In this document: one piece after another, positions 49,146 to 57,368 of the stretch
How positions within the stretch are numbered: position 1 is the first letter of the stretch
Layout of the letters: the number at the start of each line of letters is the position of its first letter
DNA from: Marinobacter salinus
GTDB taxonomy: Bacteria; Pseudomonadota; Gammaproteobacteria; Pseudomonadales; Oleiphilaceae
Assembly: GCF_001854125.1 (NCBI RefSeq)
Contig: NZ_CP017715.1
Coordinates: forward strand, 1,488,001-1,552,000
DNA: 64,000 nt
Direction of reading: 5' to 3'
Made by a program: the position numbers and the translations under genes
The notes under the pieces: model-generated
What the model saw: the letters and a program-made list of their open reading frames with translations, nothing else
Told to the model about the DNA's origin: nothing
The model's database searches: none

Positions 49146-49823
49146 TCAGTTGATTTGTTTTACGTCGGACAGGGCTATGGACCCCATTCCGGCCAGGTTC
49201 AGTGTGATAGAACCACCCTGACCCAGTGAAACACTGTCGACATTAGCGCTAACCATGGTCGCCAGCTGTTGAGGGCCACCCGGATATGACGCTTCAGCTA
49301 CGATCTTGTAGGGACCCTGCGGCAATGGATTGCCGTTGCCGTCCTGACCATCCCAGGAGAAGGACTGAACACCCGCCGGCCTGCTACCCAGATCAAGCTG
49401 ACGTACCAGTTCTCCGCTCTGGCTCTGAACAGAGACCCTTAGTCCCCCGGTTGAAGCCGGGACTTCAATAGTGCCGCTGATTTCGCCCTCGGCTCCGAGG
49501 ATTCCGACGCCCGAAGGCGCAAGCACCGTCTTACCCACCATGGCTGAAGCCTGAAGGGCCTGGGTGGACCGGAACTGGCCAACCACATCATCAACGGTGC
49601 CAGAGAGTTTCTGCATTTCTTCCAGCGAACTGAACTGCGCCAACTGGGAGATAAACTCACCATTATCCTGCGGCTCCAGAGGGTTCTGGTTCTTCAGCTG
49701 GGCCAGCATCAATTCCATGAATTCGTTTCTGCCCAGCTCGCTGTTCCTGTTGGCACCGTTTTGCTGGGTTGTCCGGTACTGGCTCAGAACATCCGAGGCG
49801 CTGCTGGTATTGGTTACGCTCAT
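49146..49823 (-). CDS. flgD: Flagellar hook-cap assembly protein FlgD
   Basis: Scaffold at the hook tip needed for hook polymerisation. The 225 residues contain the conserved N-terminal LGRNEFMELMLAQLKNQNPL, then EFISQLAQFSSLEEMQKL, followed by tudor and fibronectin-like domains (SFSWDGQDGNGNPLPQGPYK). Placed between flgC and flgE as usual. Confidence 0.96.
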   Translation of the reverse strand: MSVTNTSSASDVLSQYRTTQQNGANRNSELGRNEFMELMLAQLKNQNPLEPQDNGEFISQLAQFSSLEEMQKLSGTVDDVVGQFRSTQALQASAMVGKTVLAPSGVGILGAEGEISGTIEVPASTGGLRVSVQSQSGELVRQLDLGSRPAGVQSFSWDGQDGNGNPLPQGPYKIVAEASYPGGPQQLATMVSANVDSVSLGQGGSITLNLAGMGSIALSDVKQIN

Positions 49824-49841
49824 TATCTGCTCCTCACCGTT

Positions 49842-50291
49842 TTACTGCTGACCAAGGGTCAGGATGCGCTGCATCATGGATTTGGCCGTGTTCATGATGT
49901 CTACGTTCATCTGAAAGCTCCTGGACGACGACATCATATCGGCCATTTCCTCTACGACATTCACATTCGGATAAAACACATAGCCATCCTCGTTCGCAGC
50001 AGGATGATCAGGTTCGTAACGCATCTGTAGCTCGGCGTCGCTCTCCACAACACCCTCAACACGAACGCCGGCACCCGGGCCCTGCTCGCTGGTCATGCCC
50101 AACCCCTGGTTGTCAGGATTCAGCATGGATTGCTGGATGGCGGCGAACACTGGTTTCCTGGCACGGTAAGCCGTCTCTGTACTCGAGCTGGCCGTCTCGG
50201 CATTGGCAATATTGGAAGCCGTTGTATTCAGCCGCAGTGACTGCGCGGTCATGCCGGATCCGGCGATGTCAAAAATGTTGCCCAATGACAT
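49842..50291 (-). CDS. flgC: Flagellar proximal rod protein FlgC
   Basis: Proximal rod subunit (149 residues). The N terminus has FDIAGSGMTAQSLRLNTTAS and NIANAETASSSTETAYRARK. The C terminus has YPNVNVVEEMADMMSSSRSF and MNVDIMNTAKSMMQRILTLG, the FlgC signature. Second gene of the operon, 34 bp after flgB and 18 bp before flgD. Confidence 0.96.
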   Translation of the reverse strand: MSLGNIFDIAGSGMTAQSLRLNTTASNIANAETASSSTETAYRARKPVFAAIQQSMLNPDNQGLGMTSEQGPGAGVRVEGVVESDAELQMRYEPDHPAANEDGYVFYPNVNVVEEMADMMSSSRSFQMNVDIMNTAKSMMQRILTLGQQ

Positions 50292-50325
50292 GAAGTCTCT
50301 CCTTCGCTAATCGGGACGCTGCGAC

Positions 50326-50724
50326 TTATTCGCCTTTCAGGGCCTTGGTGAGCCCTGAAAACTTGCTGTTCAAAAACTGGAAGCTCGCCTGGTAATCCAT
50401 GGCATTCCTCATAAACCGGCTCTGCTCTTGCTGGGCATCTACCGTATTACCGTCAACCGATGGCTGGTTTGGCGTGCGATACAGCAGATCCGATTCAGCG
50501 GCGCCGGAAGACGTGTCCATGTGCGCATCGTTGGTTTTGCTCATTTCAAAGCCGCTGACCGATTGCTGGGCACGCTGCATCATGGCCTGGAAGTCCACAT
50601 CCCGCGCTTTAAACCCCGGGGTGTCGGCATTTGCCAGATTGTTTGCCAGAACCTCAGCCCGCTTTACCCGAGCCTCCAGTGCGTGCTGATGAATGCCCAA
50701 CGCGCTATCAAATGAAATCGCCAT
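50326..50724 (-). CDS. flgB: Flagellar proximal rod protein FlgB
   Basis: Proximal rod subunit of 132 residues and first gene of the flgBCDEFGHIJKL run. Motifs are VKRAEVLANNLANADTPGFK and ARDVDFQAMMQRAQ near the start and FMRNAMDYQASFQFLNSKFS near the end. The ATG at 50724 has GGGAGG four to five bases upstream; the open frame extends seven codons further without purpose. A sigma-54 promoter lies about 70 bp upstream. Confidence 0.95.
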   Translation of the reverse strand: MAISFDSALGIHQHALEARVKRAEVLANNLANADTPGFKARDVDFQAMMQRAQQSVSGFEMSKTNDAHMDTSSGAAESDLLYRTPNQPSVDGNTVDAQQEQSRFMRNAMDYQASFQFLNSKFSGLTKALKGE

Positions 50725-50791
50725 ACTGCCTCCCAAAAACCTCACCGTGCTGCCGGTCGGTTTTGCCGGTTATGCGTTCTGGAAGGGTTAA

Positions 50792-50807
50792 AGCAAAGTG
50801 AATGCCA
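50792..50807 (-). promoter_or_regulatory. Sigma-54 promoter of the flg operon
   Basis: On the minus strand TGGCATTCACTTTGCT, with the invariant GG and GC separated by ten bases, fits the sigma-54 -24/-12 consensus (TGGCAC-N5-TTGCA). It lies 68 bp before the flgB ATG. Rod and hook genes are RpoN- and FleQ/FleR-dependent class II/III genes in polar-flagellated gammaproteobacteria, which supports the call. Confidence 0.85.
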
Positions 50808-50915
50808 TGATTTAAAAAGTCTTTGAATCAGAGGGCTACAGGGCGGACCGGCGAATAAAACCCGGACAAGTCGGGAAAGCAGGAGTCACATTGAGGAAAA
50901 AGCGGCAAGCTGTTT

Positions 50916-50937
50916 CCCCCGGTTCGATTGCCGGGGG
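50916..50937. other. GC hairpin downstream of the nitroreductase gene
   Basis: CCCCCGG and CCGGGGG with an eight-base loop, 24 bp after the nitroreductase stop. No U-tract on either strand, so possibly a 3'-end structure. Confidence 0.4.
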
Positions 50938-50960
50938 TCAGGAGCAGAAAAATGGTCGGG

Positions 50961-51515
50961 TCATCCCGGCCATTGCTGAAGGATTTCACTGACGTCAGGC
51001 CTGGGTACGCGGGGCTTTTCAGAAGAAACTGTACCGACATAGAGAAAGCCAACGATCGACTCCCTGTCCTCAAGCCCGAGGCCGCTTCGGACAACCGAAT
51101 GATAGGCAACGCTGCCGGTTCGCCACATCACACCGTACCCGGCGTCCTGGAGGGCCAGCTCCAGAAAGCCGACGCCTACCGCCGCCGACATAACCTGCTC
51201 CACCTCCGGCACCTTTGGATGAATGGTCGGCGAGGCAATGGCAACAATAACCATCGGGGCCCTCAAAGGTGCCTTCCGCAGCTTTTCTATCTGCTGGTTG
51301 TCACTGTTATTGGGGCAAGTTGAGGCGAACAGCTCCCCAAGCGCCATCAGCCCTTCACCTTCAATAACCAGATAGCGCCAAGGGCGCAGGAGTGCGTGGT
51401 CAGGTGCGCGGGTGGCACAGGCGATGGCACGATCCAGAGTTTCCCGGTCCGGCGCCGGGGCCTCAAGCCTCGGTTCGGAAGCCCGGTTGAGCAGAAAATC
51501 ACTGACTGCGGTCAT
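50961..51515 (-). CDS. Nitroreductase family protein (YdjA-like)
   Basis: FMN-dependent NAD(P)H oxidoreductase of the compact nitroreductase group, 184 residues, the length of E. coli YdjA. Visible motifs: IACATRAPDHALLRPWRYLV (FMN phosphate contact region), then SAAVGVGFLELALQDAGYGV and ESIVGFLYVGTV, the second flavin-binding part. The physiological substrate is unknown for this group. Divergent from the Mpo1-like gene. The 235 bp between it and flgB hold only the sigma-54 promoter and a hairpin. Confidence 0.9.
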   Translation of the reverse strand: MTAVSDFLLNRASEPRLEAPAPDRETLDRAIACATRAPDHALLRPWRYLVIEGEGLMALGELFASTCPNNSDNQQIEKLRKAPLRAPMVIVAIASPTIHPKVPEVEQVMSAAVGVGFLELALQDAGYGVMWRTGSVAYHSVVRSGLGLEDRESIVGFLYVGTVSSEKPRVPRPDVSEILQQWPG

Positions 51516-51656
51516 ATCTTCTCGCTGTGAGATGGCAGTGGTTAAAATTGGTTCCCCCCCAAATCAATTCCGTGAATTGTGGGTTATACGTAATACTGTT
51601 AACCTTTAGTCGTAGCCCGTCTGCCTAACAACTATAAATGATGCGGTAGCAGCACC

Positions 51657-51968
51657 ATGAGTAACCAACAAACATTTAACAACTTCTCTGAATTTTATCC
51701 ATATTACCTGGAAGAGCACAGCGACGTTACCTGTCGTCGCCTGCATTTTACCGGCAGCCTTCTGGTATTGCTGGTTGCCGTGTGGGCCATTTCATCTGGC
51801 AAACTGGCTTGGCTACTGCTACTTCCGGTGATTGGTTACGGGTTTGCCTGGGTTGGCCACTTCAGGTTTGAGAAAAACCGACCCGCGACGTTCCAATACC
51901 CACTGTACAGCCTGATGGGCGACTGGGTCATGTTCAGGGACATGCTCATTGGCAGAATACGTTTCTGA
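51657..51968 (+). CDS. Mpo1-like (DUF962) integral membrane protein
   Basis: A 103-residue protein of the Mpo1/YGL010w family. The yeast member is an Fe(II)-dependent dioxygenase that alpha-oxidises 2-hydroxy fatty acids. The conserved start FYPYYLEEHSDVTCRRLHFT has the His-containing motif. Two hydrophobic helices follow (about 30-60), then GHFRFEKNRPATFQYPLYSL and MGDWVMFRDML, the second His motif. Only one base separates its stop from the adenylate cyclase ATG, so the two are co-transcribed. Activity of the bacterial protein is inferred from the family. Confidence 0.88.
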   Translation: MSNQQTFNNFSEFYPYYLEEHSDVTCRRLHFTGSLLVLLVAVWAISSGKLAWLLLLPVIGYGFAWVGHFRFEKNRPATFQYPLYSLMGDWVMFRDMLIGRIRF

Positions 51969-51969
51969 T

Positions 51970-53439
51970 ATGATGAGCGCACCCGCAGACCTGCGAAACG
52001 CCAGCACCAGCGCTGGCAAGGCCATGACTGGTGATTACCAGAACAGTCCTGTGGCAATTCCCCCCATGCCCGACTATAACGGCCGCATTCTCGCTTACAC
52101 GGCGACAGCAGCGATCATTGTTTCCGGTGTCCTCCAGGGTGTATTCCATCACTGGCTGCTATGGCTCGTTGCCGGCGCCCTCACCTGGCCACACATTGCC
52201 CACATCGTCACACGGCGAACATTCCTGAGGCAATCCGCGCGCATCCGGCAAAAGATGCTGGTGGTCGATTGTATCATTGGCGGAGCCTTCATCGGGTGCA
52301 TTGGACTGGTGGCTATTCCCTCGGTGTCTGTCGTCGTCATGCTTATGTTCAGCTGCCTGATTGTAGGAGGTATACGGCAATGGCTTCTCGGCACAGTGTT
52401 CCTGGCAGCCGGGACCGCGGCAGCGGTCGCAATAACAGGCCCTGCGGACACCTTCCAGTCGCCACTGCTGACCAGCATACTTGCCATCGTGTCCACCGGC
52501 CTCTACATCTGTGTTACAGCTTTCTACTCGCACCAACAGGCCCGAGCACTGATGCTGGCGAAAACCCAGATCCAGAATCAGCGCGAACAATCCATAGCGC
52601 TGTCCCACAAGCTTTCGAAATACCTGTCACCGCAAGTGTGGCAGTCAATTTTTACCGGTGAGCGGGACGTGCGCCTTGAAACCCAGCGGAAGAAACTGGC
52701 AGTGTTTTTCTCGGACATCAAAGGCTTCACTGAATTGTCCGAGGAGATGGAGCCGGAGGCTCTAACAGAGCTGCTAAACCATTACTTCAACGAGATGTCT
52801 GAAGTCGCACTGAAATACGGCGGCACCATCGACAAATTTGTTGGCGACTCAATCATGATTTTCTTCGGTGACCCGACCAGCCGGGGCCAACGAGAAGATG
52901 CCTTCGCCTGTGTATCCATGGCCATCGACATGCGCAAACACATGAAAATAATGCGCCAGAAATGGCGCAGCCAGGGCATCAAAACGCCCCTGGAAATTCG
53001 CATGGGAATCAGCACCGGATATACCACGGTGGGCAATTTCGGCGCCGAGAATCGGATGGACTACACCATCATCGGAAAAGAAGTAAACCTCGCCAGCAGA
53101 CTGGAATCTCTCGCTGAACCGGGAGAGATTCTTATTTCCTATGAGACCTTCTCACTGATCAAAGACAGGATCATGTGCCGGGACAAGGGTGAGATCACGG
53201 TAAAGGGCTTTGGCAAACCTGTTCCAATTTACGAAGTGGTGGATTTCCGCCGGGATTTGGGGCCAAACCGCAGCTTTCTTGAGCACGAACACAGCGGCTT
53301 TGCCATGTACCTGGATTCAGACAAGATCACCGAAAAAGAACGGGAGTCCATTCTGACCGCTCTTGAGGATGCGGCTGACCGCCTGCGCCGTGGAGATGAT
53401 ACTTCTCTGCCCGAGGCGACCGCCGGTAAGGCTTACTGA
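51970..53439 (+). CDS. Membrane class III adenylate cyclase (MASE2-like)
   Basis: Makes cAMP from ATP. Residues about 30-200 contain five or six membrane helices resembling a MASE2 sensor, followed by a short coiled linker (LAKTQIQNQREQSIALSHKL). The catalytic domain has FFSDIKGFTELSEEMEPEAL (first metal Asp), TIDKFVGDSIMIFFGDP (Lys and second metal Asp), MDYTIIGKEVNLASRLES (Asp for adenine, Asn and Arg for transition state). The substrate-selecting Lys and Asp both point to ATP rather than GTP. ATG at 51970 is preferred; TTG at 51949 would overlap the preceding gene. Ends in a seven-base convergent overlap with queF. Confidence 0.9.
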   Translation: MMSAPADLRNASTSAGKAMTGDYQNSPVAIPPMPDYNGRILAYTATAAIIVSGVLQGVFHHWLLWLVAGALTWPHIAHIVTRRTFLRQSARIRQKMLVVDCIIGGAFIGCIGLVAIPSVSVVVMLMFSCLIVGGIRQWLLGTVFLAAGTAAAVAITGPADTFQSPLLTSILAIVSTGLYICVTAFYSHQQARALMLAKTQIQNQREQSIALSHKLSKYLSPQVWQSIFTGERDVRLETQRKKLAVFFSDIKGFTELSEEMEPEALTELLNHYFNEMSEVALKYGGTIDKFVGDSIMIFFGDPTSRGQREDAFACVSMAIDMRKHMKIMRQKWRSQGIKTPLEIRMGISTGYTTVGNFGAENRMDYTIIGKEVNLASRLESLAEPGEILISYETFSLIKDRIMCRDKGEITVKGFGKPVPIYEVVDFRRDLGPNRSFLEHEHSGFAMYLDSDKITEKERESILTALEDAADRLRRGDDTSLPEATAGKAY

Positions 53440-54251
53440 CGAATCAGCCGGGGCCCTGCATCGTGGCCCGGCTCCGTGGCTCGCCATGGATTGATGTCGA
53501 GCCCGCCACGTCGCGTGTACCGGGCACAAACCATGAGGCTCTTGGGCCCGCAGTACCTCATCAAATCTGTAAACACAGTCTCAACACAGTGCTCGTGGAA
53601 ATCCTGCTTCTGACGGAAACTCACCAGGTAACGCAGCAAACCGGAACGAACAATGGCCGGGCCCGTATAGCTCACCATAATGGTTGCCCAGTCCGGCTGG
53701 CCGGTCACCGGGCAGTTACTCTTCAGGAGATGTGAACACAGCTGCTCAGTCACCGTCTCGCCAGAGACAACCAGTGAATCGGGTGCATATTCATAAACCA
53801 CCTCACCGACCGGCTCGTCGTCAATCAACTCGAACCCTGGCGGGCGCCCGAGCGCGTCACCGGATTCGTCAACGCTACGCAGCTGAACATGAACAGACGC
53901 GCCGCAGGCGCTGGACAGGTCCCGGGTAAGCGTCTCAGCGACCTGCTCCGCAGATGAAAAAATACTTTGATTGAATGAATTCAGGTAAAGCTTGAGCGAC
54001 TTGGACTCAATGATACAGGGCGAAGCTGACGGAAAACGGATCTCGGCCCAGACGACTGCCGGCACACCGCCCTGCCGCAACCAGGAAACCTCCCAGGCCT
54101 GCCAGAGATCCTCGCCAAACCAGGGCCAGCGACCATCAGCAAGCCCGAGCCTGCGCCGATTCTCGTCCCGAGCCACAGGAAACAAGAGATTTGGATCGTA
54201 ACGATCCGGATACTCGCTGGACTTGCCAAGCGGAGCGTCATGTAAGGCCAT
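53433..54251 (-). CDS. queF: NADPH-dependent 7-cyano-7-deazaguanine reductase
   Basis: Reduces preQ0 to preQ1, the base that Tgt inserts into tRNA. The 272 residues belong to the two-lobed long QueF type. ESKSLKLYLNSFNQSIFSSA is the QueF signature, LLKSNCPVTGQPDWATIMVS holds the nucleophilic Cys and the catalytic Asp, and FHEHCVETVFTDL is the C-terminal site. The start at 54251 (MALHDAPLGKSSEYP) matches the family; the longer frame does not. It shares the pathway with queA and tgt at 37-39 kb. The ABC-2 genes lie just upstream on the same strand. Confidence 0.95.
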   Translation of the reverse strand: MALHDAPLGKSSEYPDRYDPNLLFPVARDENRRRLGLADGRWPWFGEDLWQAWEVSWLRQGGVPAVVWAEIRFPSASPCIIESKSLKLYLNSFNQSIFSSAEQVAETLTRDLSSACGASVHVQLRSVDESGDALGRPPGFELIDDEPVGEVVYEYAPDSLVVSGETVTEQLCSHLLKSNCPVTGQPDWATIMVSYTGPAIVRSGLLRYLVSFRQKQDFHEHCVETVFTDLMRYCGPKSLMVCARYTRRGGLDINPWRATEPGHDAGPRLIRQ

Positions 54252-54264
54252 AAAATTCCCGAAT

Positions 54265-55038
54265 TCAGTGACGGATACCCTTCCCGCGAGCCAGCATTTT
54301 GAGGGCAATAAAGGCCAGCACGGAAATGAAAACCAGAATCATACCAAGAGACACGAAAGGATTAACGTCAGAAACACCCAGAATGCCGTAACGGAACCCA
54401 TTCACCATATAGAGGATCGGATTGATCATGGAAACGCCCTGCCAGAAATCCGGCAGCAGATCGATGCTGTAGAACACTCCGCCCAGATAGGTCAGCGGCG
54501 TCAGGATAAACGTCGGAACGATGGAAATATCATCAAATTTCGTTGCCAGCATGGCGTTAATAAAACCGCCCAGGGAAAACAGTGCTGAGGTCAGAAACAC
54601 CGTCGCAACCATCATGGGCAGGTTGTGAATAGATAAATTGGTGAATGCCAGCGACAACAGGGTGACAATCACACCGATTCCCAGCCCGCGAGCCATGCCG
54701 CCACAAACGTAACCCGCCAGGATAATCCAGTTCGGCACCGGCGATACCAACAGCTCTTCAATGCTTCGCTGGAATTTCATTGAAAAGAAGGAAGACACCA
54801 CGTTGGCGTAGGAGTTTGTGATAACAGCCATCATGATCAGGCCGGGCACAATAAAGGCCATATAATCAAATCCGCCCATCTCGCCAATCCGCGAGCCAAT
54901 CAGGTTACCGAAAATTATAAAGTAAAGCGTCATTGTGACAGCAGGCGGCAACATGGTCTGAGCCCAGATCCTGGTAAATCGTCGAATCTCCCGGAGCACA
55001 ATCGTGCTGAATGCCGTCACCAAAGCCTGGATCTTCAT
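54265..55038 (-). CDS. ABC-2 type transporter permease (YadH-like)
   Basis: Integral membrane half of an exporter, 257 residues with six predicted helices. The ABC-2 signature appears as FQRSIEELLVSPVPNWIILA and GVFYSIDLLPDFWQGVSMIN plus PILYMVNGFRYGILG. It resembles E. coli YadH. Its ATG overlaps the ATPase stop (ATGA). The substrate is unknown. It ends 13 bp before queF, so queF may be on the same transcript. Confidence 0.9.
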   Translation of the reverse strand: MKIQALVTAFSTIVLREIRRFTRIWAQTMLPPAVTMTLYFIIFGNLIGSRIGEMGGFDYMAFIVPGLIMMAVITNSYANVVSSFFSMKFQRSIEELLVSPVPNWIILAGYVCGGMARGLGIGVIVTLLSLAFTNLSIHNLPMMVATVFLTSALFSLGGFINAMLATKFDDISIVPTFILTPLTYLGGVFYSIDLLPDFWQGVSMINPILYMVNGFRYGILGVSDVNPFVSLGMILVFISVLAFIALKMLARGKGIRH

Positions 55039-55985
55039 GCGACGCCCTCCAGTCCCTTGCGAGACACATCGGCGTTTTCTTCAACCATGCGAATGAAAAG
55101 CTCCTCCAACCGGTTGGCTTTGGTTCTCATACTGACCACTTTAATACCCTGCTTCTCAAGCTCGACAAACACCTGGTTCAGCACCTGGCCTTTCTCGACA
55201 TCCACTTCCAGAGCTCCCTCACCGTCCAGCCGGGTCTCAAAACCGTTCAGCGCCGGCGCCGTATTCAGCGGGGCTTCGGTATCGAGCACGAACGTCTCGA
55301 CACTCAACTGCTGGAGCAACTCGCGCTTGCTTGTGTTCCTCAGAATTTTGCCATGGTCGATGATGGCAATATTGCGGCAAAGTGCTTCTGCTTCTTCAAG
55401 GTAATGTGTAGTCAGAATAATTGTGGTGCCCTGTCGGTTCATCTCTTCAAGAAACGCCCACATGGATCGGCGGAGTTCAATATCAACGCCCGCTGTCGGC
55501 TCATCCAGAATCAACAATCTGGGCTCATGGACCAGAGCCCGTGCGATCATCAAACGTCGCTTCATGCCACCCGAAAGCATCCGCGCAGGGGTATTGCGCT
55601 TGTCCCACAAACCCAGCTTCTTCAGATACTTTTCAGCAGAAACAGAGGCCTGCTTGAGGGGAATACCGTAGTAACCGGCCTGAGTTGTAACAATGTCGAA
55701 GACTTTCTCAAACTGATTGAAGTTGAACTCCTGGGGAACCACACCCAGGTTGAGCTTTGCGTCGGAGAGGTGGGTGTCAATGTCGCAGCCAAAGACGCGA
55801 ACCTTTCCGGCAGTCTTGTTCACCAGAGAGCAAACGATTCCCAGCGTTGTCGACTTTCCGGCGCCATTGGGGCCAAGCAGCGCGAAAAAATCGCCCTGAG
55901 CCACATGCAGGTCAATACCCTTGAGCGCCTGAAACCCATCCGAATATGTTTTCGTCAGGCCCTGGATTTCCAGTGCATTGGTCAT
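55035..55985 (-). CDS. ABC transporter ATP-binding protein (YadG-like)
   Basis: Nucleotide-binding subunit of the exporter, 316 residues. Walker A LLGPNGAGKSTTLGIV, signature LSGGMKRRLMIARAL, Walker B LLILDEPTAGVDIELRRS and the switch His in ILTTHYLEEAEAL are all intact. The C-terminal 80 residues form the extra domain seen in YadG-type proteins. The ATG at 55985 is chosen by homology (MTNALEIQGLTKTYSDG). Translationally coupled to the permease. Confidence 0.92.
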   Translation of the reverse strand: MTNALEIQGLTKTYSDGFQALKGIDLHVAQGDFFALLGPNGAGKSTTLGIVCSLVNKTAGKVRVFGCDIDTHLSDAKLNLGVVPQEFNFNQFEKVFDIVTTQAGYYGIPLKQASVSAEKYLKKLGLWDKRNTPARMLSGGMKRRLMIARALVHEPRLLILDEPTAGVDIELRRSMWAFLEEMNRQGTTIILTTHYLEEAEALCRNIAIIDHGKILRNTSKRELLQQLSVETFVLDTEAPLNTAPALNGFETRLDGEGALEVDVEKGQVLNQVFVELEKQGIKVVSMRTKANRLEELFIRMVEENADVSRKGLEGVA

Positions 55986-56249
55986 AAACGATCCTGATTT
56001 CATGAAACAGCCGGCAACCGTGGTTAGAGACGGCTGCCTGAAATTTAGAATGCTATTTATTGTGGCAAACGCCCTGATTTCAAGGCGTGCTGATCATCAT
56101 CAACGCCCGGTCAAAAACGGAAACTGCGACGGGAATCCCGATATGAGCCGAACCCCACCCCTATAATGCGGTTACAACAACTTACAAATGGCTCGCCGTC
56201 ACCTGGATAGGGACAGGCGAGCTGAACCGAAGGGAATGTGCGACAACTC

Positions 56250-57368
56250 ATGAGATCCGTTCACCCGATCCGACTGCCACTCATGCTGATGACCGCCCTG
56301 ACTATCTCAGGCTGCTTTGAGGGTGACAACTCAGGCAGCGACGATACCAGCGCCGGACGGCTAAACTATAATGGTTTCAGTGGGCTGACTTACCAGACCG
56401 CAAGCCAGACAGGCACCACAGACAGCCAGGGGGAATTTCGTTACTACCCGGGAGAAACCTTGAGCTTCCGGGTTGGGGACTTGCCCCTGGTGAGCGGCGT
56501 TCCCACGCAACAGCACGTTACCCTGCTGGAATTTTTTGCCGATCTGAGAGCGGCGCTCACCAACCCTTCCGTGGATGACCTGGGCCTCAGCACCCACACA
56601 ATCACGGAGCAACAGCTGCTCGACAACGTTCCACTTACAAACCTGACCCGCTTCCTGATCTCACTCAACTGGACAGTCAATGTTCGGGAAGGCGAAGGCA
56701 TCGAGATCCGGGACCGCGTCATCCAACAGCTCAATGCCTCGCTCCCCTACCTGGCAGCGCCCATTGACTTCAATGTCAGTGAAGCCGAATTTACGGCTCT
56801 GGGCCAAACGCCCTCGCCAGCCAACCAGCTCCTCGCAGCGATCTGTTTTTACCCGGAGGAGGATGAGTTGTGCGAAGACCCACCGACCCAAACAGAGATC
56901 GACAATGCCGACCCACGTCCAGAGAATGAAGAAGATCGGGATCCAGACGTGGAGTACCGGGAAGATTTGATCGCAAAGCGGGATCGCATTCTTGACGCCA
57001 CTCGCACCCTTGAAGACATTGATGCAGAAGACGCCCGAACATACCTCTCACGAGAGTTGAAGGCGATCAGCACAACCGTTGCAAACCGGTTTTACCTGGA
57101 TGAGGACGTCGCCAGCCACCCGGCCAGCGATACCTCAATAAAGACGGTGAGGGTCCGTCGTATCGCGGGCAGTGCGCAGCTGGCAGATGTTGACGCAATC
57201 AGCACTCGCCCGGGCGACGTTGTGATCAACGCCACGAACTGGCAATCCGCTCAGGTGGAGTATTTTGTGGCAGGGAACGCCGGTGGTGAATCGGAACTGA
57301 TCTTAAGTTTCCGTCCCGAAAACACCTACCGCTGGGTGCGCAAACCGCTGCGAGTGATTATCCGCTGA
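56250..57368 (+). CDS. Putative lipoprotein of unknown function
   Basis: Unrecognised protein of about 372 residues. A lipoprotein signal (LPLMLMTALTISGC, Cys near residue 22) is followed by an acidic Asp/Ser linker, then a domain beginning GRLNYNGFSGLTYQTASQTG and FRYYPGETLSFRVGDLPL, which reads like a beta-rich repeat found in secreted proteins. Other cysteines are in AICFYPEEDELCEDP. The centre is strongly acidic. The start is uncertain: ATG 56250 or GTG 56238, the latter close to AAGGGA. The leader contains GCTCGCC/GGCGAGC (56191-56222). The 3' end overlaps the convergent HD-GYP gene by 11 bases. Confidence 0.75.
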   Translation: MRSVHPIRLPLMLMTALTISGCFEGDNSGSDDTSAGRLNYNGFSGLTYQTASQTGTTDSQGEFRYYPGETLSFRVGDLPLVSGVPTQQHVTLLEFFADLRAALTNPSVDDLGLSTHTITEQQLLDNVPLTNLTRFLISLNWTVNVREGEGIEIRDRVIQQLNASLPYLAAPIDFNVSEAEFTALGQTPSPANQLLAAICFYPEEDELCEDPPTQTEIDNADPRPENEEDRDPDVEYREDLIAKRDRILDATRTLEDIDAEDARTYLSRELKAISTTVANRFYLDEDVASHPASDTSIKTVRVRRIAGSAQLADVDAISTRPGDVVINATNWQSAQVEYFVAGNAGGESELILSFRPENTYRWVRKPLRVIIR

